Shown here: positions 45,886 through 56,600 of the stretch, in pieces
How positions within the stretch are numbered: the first letter of the stretch is position 1
Layout of the letters: each line of letters begins with the position of its first letter
Origin: Neurospora crassa OR74A
Lineage: Eukaryota > Ascomycota > Sordariomycetes > Sordariales > Sordariaceae
Reading direction: 5' to 3'
Length of the DNA: 64,000 nt
Assembly (NCBI RefSeq): GCF_000182925.2
Contig: NC_026504.1
Coordinates: 4,650,001 to 4,714,000, forward strand
Program-made: the position numbers and the translations under genes
Notes under the pieces: model-generated
Seen by the model: the letters and a program-made list of their open reading frames with translations, nothing else
The model's database searches: none
What the model was told of the DNA's origin: nothing

Positions 45886-47109
45886 ATGGCTCCCCCGCCG
45901 CCCGCCGACCTGCCTCTTGCGCAGAGGATTCAAAAGCTGGCACAGACCCTGCAGTGTACGTGTGCATCCAACCCTCTCTCTCCGTTTGAGCCTCCATCGC
46001 TGTTGTAGCGATTCGAAGATTTATCATGAGCGCAAATGGCTAACTGTCTTGGTTTCCTAGTCGCTTGGTTCGCTGGGTACGTCATGATTCTCGATTGGCT
46101 TGCTGTCCCGCTTCCCTCCCGTGCCGCCCGCTTTCGATCAGGATGAAGCAGATTTCACGAGGGGCAGCAAGGCGGTATCTCACAGGAGCGGAGTTGCGGA
46201 ACAGCCGACTCTCGCGCCAGGATATATTTTGATTGCTTTGAACGTATACTGACACGATCTTGATCATAATAGACATGCCACCCTTCTCCTTTGCGTCACC
46301 CGCTACGCCTTCTCGTGGCTGCGCATGAACTACTATGGTCGTATGGCGCAGTTCTGCTACCGCACCACCTTCCTCTCCGCTGCCCTCACATACGGTATCG
46401 TGGTTTACAAGACATGGCGCGCTCGTCAGAAGACCGGTGCTAAGCCGGCCAACGTTGTCAGCTACCTCACCGACGAGAACGTTCAGTACCTCCGTATGTC
46501 TGCTCTTCTCTTGCAAGCGGTGACCCTTTCAACGAATGCTAACCGCGAAGCTCAGTTTTGGCCCTTGTCTGGCTCTTCATGCCCCAGTACCCCATCGCCA
46601 TGCTTCCCTTCGCCATCTACTCGGTCTTCCATGTCGCTACCTACACTCGTGCGAACTTGATCCCGACTATCATGCCCCCTACTAAGGTGGCCCCTGCCGC
46701 CGGAGCTTCGCCCAGCGCCAAGCCCCAGTACACTCAGCACCCTATGTCCGACGCGATTGGCAGTTTCGTTAAGCAGTACTACGATTCGTCCATGTCGGTC
46801 GTTGCCAACATTGAGCTCGTCCTCTGGATCCGTATCCTCCTCTCTGCCATCATCTTCCAGCGCCGCTCCTGGATCCTGCTCGTCATCTACACCGTCTTCC
46901 TTCGCACCCGCTTTGCTCAGAGCAGCCACGTCCAGAACTCGTTCAGCACCTTTGAGGCCCGCATCGACAACCTCATTGGCGCTCAGGGCACCCCTCCGGC
47001 TGCTCGTCAGGCTTGGGAGACCGTCAAGGGCCTTGCCCGTCAGTTCCACCAGGCTACTGATGTCAACAAGTACATCAGCGGTGCCGCTGCCCCCAAGAAG
47101 ACCTCTTAA
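45886..47109 (+). CDS. Pom33/Per33/TMEM33-family ER and nuclear-pore membrane protein
   Basis: Four exons, 45886-45955, 46061-46076, 46273-46493 and 46556-47109, give 286 residues. Exon 2 is only 16 bases (encoding AWFA and parts of two codons) and fits phase exactly with GTACGT donors on exons 1 and 2. Exon 4 starts after CTCAG and restores QYLLLALVWLFMPQYP. The protein has several hydrophobic segments (ATLLLCVTRYAFSWL, FLSAALTYGIVVY, LALVWLF then IAMLPFAIYSVFH, ILLSAIIF then WILLVIYTVFL) and an amphipathic C-terminal helix. This is the yeast Pom33/Per33, fission-yeast Tts1 and animal TMEM33 family, which shapes ER tubules and helps distribute nuclear pores. Confidence 0.87.
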
Positions 47110-48197
47110 GTTCTCGGCTACCGCCGAAGCTTGAGATGTTTGGGCATTGATGACAAGATTGCTTCGCGCATGCGCATGCTAGCGCGACCTAGGCAAGACA
47201 ACAGCCGAGAATAATAGCCTGCGGTGCCTCCTTTAGTTCGAAAATCTTTGGCCCAGAAGCGAAGGGATCGATCATACCTTTCGGTTGGGAAGAACAGGAC
47301 TCTGGAGGGGTCGCGTACCGGGAACGACCTGTTGGCTGGAAGGCAACATGCCACGAGAAGGGATAATAGTGCGTAATGGCTTCGGAATGAAGCTCAGTAA
47401 TTGTTCAAAATCAGTTTATTACTAGGCTTTCATTGACAGTTTGTTGCAGTGTTACTCTTTCTGGTTGCGGAGAGAAGTGGTTGAAGAAGGGTGTTTGAAT
47501 TTCCTAGCTGCTGAATGCACCAATGCGTGTATACCTGTATTGCTTCTCTGTTAATCCATATCCTAGCCGTATGCTTATTCCCTAGAAACATATTGTCATC
47601 AAGCCAGCTGTTCTGGTCGTAGGGGTCGTGTACGAATACCAACATTCCACGAGCCGGTTCAAGTTTATCCTCGACCAGTAGCTGCCCCACTTTTGTACCC
47701 CTATCAGGTCACCTCAGGGACCCCCTCTGGGGCTCCCAGCAATGACGTCGCTTCCGCTGTTGCAAGAGGTAGGCCTGAACCAAGCGGGTTCTCAGGCCTC
47801 CCTCACAGCCTTCACCATCCAGCTGGTAGAGGAGGTTTCGACCCATACGCATTCGGATCTGGATTATATCGAATAGCTTGGATGATCGACTAGGAAACGG
47901 TGTATGATCTTGCCAGGTTTCGAGATTCCAACGTTTGTGTAAATGAATGCCTTTCTGGCGCCAGATGTGCTGCGCCTCCATAACTGAGCTGTTCCCTTAC
48001 CTCTAGTCTGTTACTCTCATCCCATAACACGTCACCGAACCACTTGCGCAAACGATACCTTCTTTTCCGCCAACGGCTGTGTCACTCAGCAGCCTCTAAG
48101 CCGTCATCCTTTCTCCTTCGGATTGAAGTTCCCTTTTTTTTACCTATAGACAAGTCAATCTGTTGGGACGTTGTTCAGGCTAAAAAGGATACCGACC
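47110..48197. other. Intergenic region before the PTEN-like gene
   Basis: About 1.1 kb with no recognisable gene. The last 200 bases are the likely leader of the PTEN-like gene. Confidence 0.5.
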
Positions 48198-50437
48198 ATG
48201 GTCTCCCTGCTGCGTCAGCTCGTCGCTGGTCCGCGCCAACAACACGAGGATACGGGACTAGATCTATGTTATGTTACCTCGAATATCATCGCAACGTAGG
48301 TACTACCTTTACCTCTACCTCCTCCTCCATTTTCCCGCCTTCATGTGTTTGCAGAGATGGAATGGCTAACTGATGCGGCGAAAATCACAGATCTGGACCC
48401 TCACAAACCTACCCCCAACTAGCCTACCGTAACCCGCTTAACCGCTTGGTCTCTTTTCTCGACGAGAAACACGGTGATGGCTGGTCCATTTGGGAATTTC
48501 GCGCCGAAGGCACGGGATATCCTGATGAAGCCGTATATAACCGGATTAGACACTACCCTTGGCCGGATCACCACCCGCCGCCGTTCAGGCTGGTGCCGTT
48601 GATTACTGCTAGTATGCGCAATTGGTTGGATGGGGAGGATGGAGGATCGTCTGGGGACAGCAGTGATACTACGAAAGTGGAATTGGCGACGCCGGAAACG
48701 ACAGACGGAAGCGGGGCTGCCCCTGCCGCAAATGACGGAAACCAAAAAGACAACAACATCAACAACAACGACAATAAGAAAGGAGATACAAACACAGCGG
48801 ACAAAAACAAACTCGATCTCGACCGCCCGCGTCAAAAAGGCGAGCGCGTGGTCGTCGTCCACTGCAAAGCCGGCAAAGGCCGCTCCGGCACCTCCATCTG
48901 CAGCTACCTGATTTCCGAGTGCGGCTGGACCGCCGCCGACGCCCTGGCTCGTTTCACCGAGCGACGCATGCGTCCCAACTTTGGTAAGGGCGTCTCGATT
49001 CCCAGCCAGCTTCGATACGTGGGTTACGTCGAAAGGTGGGCCCACGCCGGTAGCGAGCCGGCCAAGAGGAAGATCTACGTGGACAGACCGATTGAGATTG
49101 TCGAGATACACGTCTGGGGACTCCGGCACGGGGTCAAGCTTGCGGTGGAAGGGTTTGCGGACGAGGGCAAGAGGATTGAGACGTTGCATACGTTTGGGAA
49201 GGATGAGAGGATTGTGGTGAAGGGGGATGCGCCTGGCGGAGGCGGGGTGATGGATATGTTTTATGATATGGCTGGGTACGGCGCCGGTAAAGGAAGCGAT
49301 TCAGAAGAGGAGGAGAAGGAGGAAGAAAAGGAGGTTTCGGGCTTGGATGGTGTGAAAAGCGATGTTGATGATGCTGTAACAGATCGGTCGACAACGGATG
49401 CGTCTAGTGCGAAAAGGAGTAAGAGTAAGGAACAGGTGGACAAGATGGGGAGCACGGCGAGCAGTTTGATGAGGAAGATTTCGGTGCGAAAGAGCAAGGA
49501 CCATAAAGAGAAGGAGCTGGAGGAGAAGAAGCAGAGCGCGCTGGGCCTTTCATCAGAAAATGGCAGAAAAGCAAAGACCATCGCGATGCCAGAAGCCTCA
49601 CAAGTTACGAATATTCCGTTGGCAGAACAGAACAACGTCAGCAAATCTACCTCTAACCTCACCCCCATCCGCTCGAAAACCAGCACCGAATCCTCTCGGA
49701 AGCGACAAAAGCCGGTCCTGGCTGATGAATCGGAGCCAGGTGGCCGGGCCGTCATCTTCAAGCCCAAGAAGCCCATCATCGTCCCCAACAGCGATATCAA
49801 CATTGACATCGAAAGACGAAGCCGCGCCTCGGCCAGCATGGGCCTAACCATGGTTACTGCCGTCGGTCACGTCTGGTTCAACGCTTTCTTCGAGGGCAAC
49901 GGACCGGAGCAGGATGGCCAAGCAGACGATAGCGGTGTGTTCGAAATTGAGTGGGATGAACTGGATGGCATCAAGGGATCAAGTAAGAAGGGGACTAGGG
50001 CTTTTGATCGGATGTCAGTTGTTTGGAAGGTTGCTGGGACTGGGGCTGGGACTGGGATTGGGACTGGCGCTGGGATTGGGACTGGCGCTGGCGCTGGCGC
50101 CGCTGTTGAGACTGTTGAGATTGCTGCTGCTGCTGCTGCGCCTGAAACGGCCCAGGGAGTTACGGTCATCACCCAGCCTGGGGAGGGGAGCCCTGTACCC
50201 CAGATGAAACCTGCGGACTGGAAGGGTGCTAATCCCGTACAACTTCCAAAGGAAAAGGGATTGGGTTTGAGGGCGGAGACTACCGAGAGTGCGAGTGTGA
50301 GCAAGGCCAGTAGCTTGTTGGATGTGGATGTGACGGAGGGAGGTGATAAAGACGATGAGTCGTTGGCTGGGGTGAAGACTAGCGACCCGAAAGGAGAGGA
50401 GCTTGATGAAGTTGCTACGCCAAAGGCCTCTGCTTGA
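48198..50437 (+). CDS. PTEN-type phosphoinositide 3-phosphatase
   Basis: Exons 48198-48295 and 48391-50437 (intron GTAGGT...CACAG, branch GCTAAC, phase 2) give 714 residues. The ATG at 48198 (ACCATGG) starts MVSLLRQLVAG and continues TGLDLCYVTSNIIA, the conserved PTEN N-terminus. YRNPLNRLVSFLDEKHG and HYPWPDHHPPPF (catalytic Asp region) precede the P-loop HCKAGKGRSGT with nucleophile C191, close to the PTEN consensus. A disordered, Asn-rich insert (about 110-180) separates these parts. A C2-like region follows (VDRPIEIVEIHVWGLRHG) and resumes at IVPNSDINIDIERR and GHVWFNAFFEG after a ~160-residue charged insert. The C-terminus includes a Gly/Thr/Ala repeat. PTEN dephosphorylates PI(3,4,5)P3 at the membrane and, in fungi, affects growth and development. 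Confidence 0.9.
50036..50106. repeat. Hexanucleotide repeat in the PTEN-like gene
   Basis: Imperfect head-to-tail GGGACT, GGGGCT and GGCGCT hexamers encode a run of G-T and G-A dipeptides. Copy-number change would keep the frame. Confidence 0.8.
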
Positions 50438-51986
50438 AAGTAGAATTATGGTGGCGTTAACATATCAACTGGAAGAATTTTAATGAACACTGTAGGCTAC
50501 TAGTAGGCATGGAGGTGAATTTTGATATAATGTTCCGTCCCACGTCTTCGTCCAAATCCTTTGATTCCGTTCTCGTTTCTGCGCTAACAACCCAGATGGG
50601 TTAGGTGAAGTCAAACCTTGGCGTTGCCCTGTTTCACAAAGTTATCGACGATTTTTCACCGCAACTGCCGCGACTTGAAGTTGAAGGATTCCGGATTGTT
50701 TATTTACGGTCTTGCCCGGGGGCATTCAAAGTCAATCGACAAACTCTACATATGTACACACATATGACCGAGTCAAGTCTCGCTAATGAAGCATATGATG
50801 GATGGTGTTCTCTCCGAGTACCTTGTCTCAAATGGCTCATACACTATATAGTACCTACAGTAGCGTTTGGACAAGACTCGTCGGGGCGATATGTGAGACA
50901 AGTGATGGCGGACTAGTATAGCTGGACGCAGGAGCCGGGGATGCTCTCTCTCTTACACGTGCAACTCCCATCCGCTCAACCGACTCCGTTGCCTCATCGG
51001 GCAGCTTATCGATAGGTAACATTTGGCATGCGGGGCCGGGGGGGGGCTGTCGGTACGTACCGGCGACGAGGATAGGCGCTGTGAATGGGTGAGGTGAGTT
51101 GTACCTCTACAAGGGGAAGAAATGTTGAAAAGACTCCCGTCTTTTTCGCCTGTGAAAGGGCGGCAGTTGGCTGGCTTTCATAGATCGGACTGGCCCTGCC
51201 CTGCCCCAGTGCCATGAAACGGCCCGGGGAGCGTCACCACGCAGTCAGTGCCCCGGTGGCTGTCCGCAGTTCGGCTGTCAGGGGTCTCCACAGAATTTTT
51301 TCAACTTTTTTTCGCCCGTCATGGGGCATTGGCCTGTGATCCTGGCAGTGGCCGGCCCCGTCGACGCGCTGTGCCTGTCCATCGGTCTCGAACGCTGAGA
51401 ACTCGAGACTTTTTTCCCCATTCCATTCCAATATTATTTGACTTGCCTATTGCGACTTTGACCTTTGCGGTTGATGCCTGCAAATCCAATCAATTCAAGA
51501 CACACTTTTAACAACTTTGCTGATCCGAGAATCCTTTGTTTCCTTGTCAGTGAGAACCCTCTGTCTTTCCTGCCCTTTGAGTCCATTTGCGTTCCCGGTA
51601 TAACATCAATCCCACTGCAACCACACTTCACTGCCCATTCACCACCACCAGTCACCACCACACCCGTCTACCCTACGAGCCTACCTCTAGGTACGCACCT
51701 TGCTTGACACGGCTCATTTCACTCCCGTCGGAGCTTAAACTCTACCTCCCTCCCCTACTACCCACCACCAGCGAACCACACATCGTGGCCGTTTAGGATC
51801 ACGTTTCTCGTGTTGTCCATGAGCCCCCCCTGCCGGCAACCCCGCTAACAGGTCACCAGCTGCATAAGAGAAGCTAGGAAGTAACCCGCCCGTGGCTGTA
51901 ACACCCGAGACCCTCCATTCGAAATCTTTTTGTCAACCAACGCTGGCCTGTCGTCTACCTGACGGGTTCTCCGACTTCTCGACAAC
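50438..51986. promoter_or_regulatory. Intergenic region and long leader of the PRPP synthetase gene
   Basis: About 1.5 kb. No gene recognised. The region 51400-51986 is pyrimidine- and CA-rich, like a long 5' leader. A GTACGC site near 51693 could be the donor of a leader intron, but I found no clear matching acceptor. Confidence 0.5.
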
Positions 51987-53712
51987 ATGTCCGGCGAAAT
52001 GGCGAACGAGGTCAAACTCATCAGCGGAAGGAGCCACCCCGAGCTCAGCGAGAAGGTTGCGAAGCGGTATGCCTGTCTACCACCTGCCCTCCTCCCGATC
52101 TTGTCCTCGAAATCATTTCCGATATCGCGCATTGCGCCGTCGTCCAGCAGCAACAAATCTCTGACCCGCCTTGTGTTTGTTTTGTCGCAGACTCGGAATC
52201 GAGGTTGCTAGGACCATCTCTCTCAACTACTCGAACCAAGAAACCTCCTTCACCGTCGGCGAGTCGGTCCGCGACGAAGATGTCTTCATTATCCAGTCTA
52301 CCACCACCGGCGACGTCAACGAGGGCTTGATGGAGCTCCTCATCGCCATCTCGGCCTGCAGAACCGCCAGTGCACGGAGGATAACGGCAGTCATGTAAGG
52401 ATCTGATCCATGAGCATGAACACCTTCGCGCGCACTCTTTGCGCCAGCCATTGGGGCTTCAGTGGTAGCCTGATTGTGTTGGCGCAAAAGATGTCACAGT
52501 GCTTTTGCTTTGGAAACCGGACAGACTGAACTGACAATTTCAGTCCCAACTTCCCCTATGCTCGCCAGGACAAGAAGGATAAGTCCCGCGCTCCTATCAG
52601 CGCCAGACTCGTCGCCAACATGTTGCAGACCGCTGGTGCCAACCGTAAGCCGTTCTCCAATTGCTCGAGGGGCCCTGGTCGCCGCTAACTGTGACTTAGA
52701 CATTGTCACCGTTGATCTCCATGCTTCTCAGGTACGTTCTGTCTTTGCGATCCATCGTTTGTGCGAAGTCATATGTTAACAATGTCGCCTACAGATTCAA
52801 GGTATGCCCAGCTCTTTACCGATTGAACGATTGAACGATTCCCTTGACATACTCGATATGGAAAACGCATGCTGACGAATCTCGAAAACAAAAGGCTTCT
52901 TCAGCGTTCCCGGTAAGCCTGCCACTGCCGCATATAAGACCACCCGATTCTAACCGATGAACAGTCGACAACCTGTATGCGGAGCCTTCTTTCCTTCGCT
53001 ACATCCGCGAGAACTACAAGCCTGAGGACTGCGTGATCGTCTCCCCTGATGCCGGTGGTGCCAAGCGGTTAGTACTCTGCGTTTCCAGCAAGACAGACAG
53101 ATCGGGCTGACTAACCCTTCTTCAAGTGCTACCTCCATCGCAGATCACCTCAACACCGGCTTCGCTCTTATCCATAAGGAGCGCCCCCGCCCCAACGTTG
53201 TTGGTCGTATGGTAAGAAAGTCTGAAATGGTGTTTTGGTAGGGCCGAAAGTTGACAGTGTAACAACAGGTTCTTGTCGGTAATGTCGAGGACAAGATTGC
53301 CATCCTTGTCGATGATATGGCCGACACTTGCGGCACTCTCGTCAAGGCTGCCTCTGTCCTCAAGGAGAACGGCGCCAAGGCTGTCCTCGCTCTCGTTACT
53401 CACGGTATTCTCTCCGGTAACGCCATTGAGAACCTTAACGGCAGTGTCCTCGAGGCGCTTATCTGCACCAACACCGTCCCGCTCGGTGACAAGATTGAAA
53501 GGGTTAGTTTTGACTGCACTTTTCGTCTCCTCTGGATGTGGAAGATCGATCTCCCTATCAAACTTGGCAAGATAACTGACCAGCGCCTACCCTACATAAT
53601 ACAGTGCCCCAAGATCCGCGTCATCGACATCTCCCCGACCATCGCCGAGGCCATTCGCCGCACACATAACGGCGAGTCGGTGTCTTATCTTTTCAACCAC
53701 GCCCCTGTCTAA
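51987..53712 (+). CDS. Ribose-phosphate pyrophosphokinase (PRPP synthetase)
   Basis: Ten exons: 51987-52066, 52191-52394, 52544-52644, 52700-52731, 52795-52801, 52895-52912, 52965-53067, 53127-53211, 53269-53502, 53605-53712. They keep phase throughout and give 323 residues, the normal family length. Recognisable parts: [20 protein letters not shown] (N-terminus), [20 protein letters not shown] (ATP-binding region), [16 protein letters not shown] (PRPP synthetase signature) and [11 protein letters not shown] (PRPP-binding loop). It makes PRPP from ribose 5-phosphate and ATP for purine, pyrimidine, histidine, tryptophan and NAD synthesis. It resembles the short catalytic Prs2/3/4 type rather than the insert-bearing Prs1/Prs5. 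Exon 5 is a 7-base microexon and exon 6 only 18 bases. Confidence 0.95.
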
Positions 53713-55759
53713 ACTCAGACAGTCGGGTCTTATTCATATCTCACAAGCATCATAACATAGCCTATTGGGTGAGGCTATACATATCATTTTTGGCAGGGGT
53801 TTTCTTTTGCATCCAGGTTAGAAGGGGTGTTTTACGTACAAAAAAAGAGGTGGGTAGGGTTGGTATACCTCGTTACTTTGACTTTTGAACACGGGGACAC
53901 GGGGGAAGAATGGAACATCTCTCGTCAGGGGTTTCTCTTGTGTCTCTTTTTTTTTCTTGACCTCCACGGTGCATGGGTAGCAAAAAATAAATGGTAGTAT
54001 CGTTTTGGATGGCAACCCATGTGTGTGTCTGGATTGTGTTTTGGGTCGGCGCATCCCATGAAGAGGAGAGTGTCAGCTTGACAGCGGACTATGGCTTGAA
54101 TATCACACAAGTTTCAGTGAGTAGATAGCCAGATTGTCGTATTCTCTAGATGTTCATTTACGCTAAAACCTTTAAGTGATACACAAGTCACCAACAGCGT
54201 GGGCGAGCATTGTTGCCCAGTCTACAGCCAGTACAACAATAACTACCCCTGTCAGTTAGACGCAACAACAACAAAGATTCAGGGGTAAACTCCGGACGAC
54301 GGCAACCGTCAAGCATCCTCAGCAGACACATATTCCAATCTTCTATGCAGGTCCTAGGCATAGCGCTGGTGATATCTAGCTAAGATCAGTCAGCCAGTCT
54401 TGCTCTACCGCGTACGGACTACATCAGAGCAGTTACTCAACCCCAGGCCTATCTAGCCGGCATCTTGCTGAACGCCAAAGCCGGATGTCGACAGCCCAGA
54501 CTACGTATACTTCGACCTTCTCTGCCCGACCCACCTCTCTCCTGTTCGCCAAGCCGGTTGAACAAACATCGATCAATGTCTTTCCAGTACACAAGGTCGA
54601 AATGGGAGCCATTTTATGTGCTGTAACCTCCAGCCGTCTTTTCACATGTATCACGCACGATGGGGAGGGAGACCTTTGACTTCACGCACTGGCCACTACC
54701 GAACTTCTGCCATCATATCTTCAGCTCGGCCAAGAAGGCGTGTGTATAACTTGTAGATTCATCCTTGAAAAATGGTAAGTAAGGTATTTCGAACCGGTCA
54801 CTCAGATTTCCTACGTATTGGAATCTTCATCAGCTTTGTGGGTTGGTTGGTGCCTCGGGAAGATGTACATAGTTTGAGTGCGGGCGTGTGTGAATTATAC
54901 GACGAAGAAGGGGGGCGATTGGATTGGATTGCAGGTTTACATTTTACACGCCTATAGGTACACATGTAAGTCAGTAGAGGTTTATGTCAGTGGGAGAAAT
55001 TTGCCTGGGTAGGTAGCGGGAGAACAAACGAAATATTTACTGATCCCACTCACTCACTGGCTTTGTTAGATCAGGAGCTGGACTAGGTAAGTAGCCTGGC
55101 CCGGCATCATCACCCACGCACGGCTCGGAGTTCAATCAATCTGTCTCCTCCGATTTTTCTATCAAAAGCGAAGCGTCTAAGCTCATACAGTCCTAGTCCT
55201 GTATTCAATACAGGCATGTAACGAGAGTCGGGCATGAGAACTGCAGTATACCACTGCAATGCCCCAGTCCCCAACACGCGTGATAGGCGTCCAACCATAC
55301 GGTCTAGATTTAGCTCTCGTACTTAACTTTCTTCGTACTCTACACGGAAAGGCAGGAGGAACACCGGATGTGCCTCCCTAAAGTGAATAATCGCCATCGA
55401 CCTGACAAAATAAATCATAAAGTAGCTATCAACAACCTCATTGTATAAAAGTCAAAAGTGCCGTTTAGGTTTTCCAAGGCAAGGACGCTCGATATGGCCG
55501 AAGCAACAACTGGAAGTGGAAGTATACTGCGATATCGCGAAGGCACAATGATGCTAATGATTGGCGGCTACTATATGGTTCGGCATAGCACGATAAAACG
55601 AATGTTAACTAGTACTAATTCTAAGGGATGAACGAACGGAACTCAGATTGTAGAAAGTCAGATGAACAATTCGCAGAATGAATGGCATGGGTGAAGCCGT
55701 GTACAGTATACGAAGTACGGAAATGCAAAACGCCAGAAAAAAAAAAAGAAATGATTGGT
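53713..55759. other. 2 kb intergenic region between PRPP synthetase and tRNA-Asp
   Basis: No gene recognised. The first 300 bases should hold the PRPP synthetase 3' UTR. Small frames at 54433-54679 and 54772-54957 look like chance. Confidence 0.5.
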
Positions 55760-55852
55760 CTCTCCCGCCGGGAATTGAACCCGGGTCTCGAGCGAATCGA
55801 ACTGATGTTCAAGCTTGACAAGCTCACATACTGACCACTATACTACGGAAGA
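55760..55852 (-). tRNA. tRNA-Asp (GUC) with a 21-base intron
   Basis: Read on the minus strand, the acceptor stem TCTTCCG pairs with CGGGAGA, and the discriminator is G as expected for tRNA-Asp. The D arm (GTATAGTGGTCAGTAT) is the usual tRNA-Asp sequence. The anticodon stem TGAGC pairs with GCTCG around a loop with anticodon GTC (plus-strand positions 55817-55819). The T arm is CCGGG-TTCAATT-CCCGG. The intron occupies 55795-55815, directly after the base following the anticodon, the normal eukaryotic position. The flanking downstream sequence contains poly-A/T that can act as a Pol III terminator region. Confidence 0.92.
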
Positions 55853-56600
55853 TGTACAACTGTTGATCAGCTGTCGTAGTTGGTTGTTGGAAACTTTTTG
55901 GTTTGATGATCCTATAAAGGTACATGGTAAAGCTTGAGGCCCCAACAAATCGCACCTCGACTGCTTTCTGTGCCACTGAAATGCAATACCCAACAATGCA
56001 ATACTACTGCCTAATAAATATCGTGCTGAGAAATACAGATAGAAGTTTCTTTTCTTTTTGTCCCAGGATATCGTTGCATGAGTGTGATTTGTGTGATCGA
56101 GATGAAGATTTGCGACAGCATGCACCATTCATGCATTAAGTACCTTTCTTGCAGCATCTGACTTCGGCCTAGTTATGATCTCTGCACATGTCTCAAGAGG
56201 TATCAACGATATGAACATAGGCAAGTCCCTTGTTCCCTTCTTTTCACTGAAATACATCCATGAGCCCAAAGTGACCGGACAATTGCTTATCCTTTGCCGT
56301 TCAATACCCGTCACGATCGCGATCGACCCGACCCGAACGTGAAGCCCCCCAACCGATACCAGCTTCCGTCCACTCAAATAACCGCCTTGATCACGCTTTT
56401 GGTTTTGGGTTCCCATCCTCATAAAACTCCGAATTCGAACAGCCCAACCAGTTATGAATGCAAAAACGCCAACGCCAGCCAAATCGCTGTGAGCGAAAAT
56501 AAAGAAAAAATTGAAAAAGGTATCTCAGGATTGAGCATCAGGTATAAAAACCAGAAGGGCACCATATTTACTGCAGATGGTGTGTGTCATAAAAAGGGAA
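55853..56600. other. Intergenic region between tRNA-Asp and the 3' end of xlr-1
   Basis: About 750 bases. It probably includes the xlr-1 3' UTR. Frames are short and unconvincing. Confidence 0.5.
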
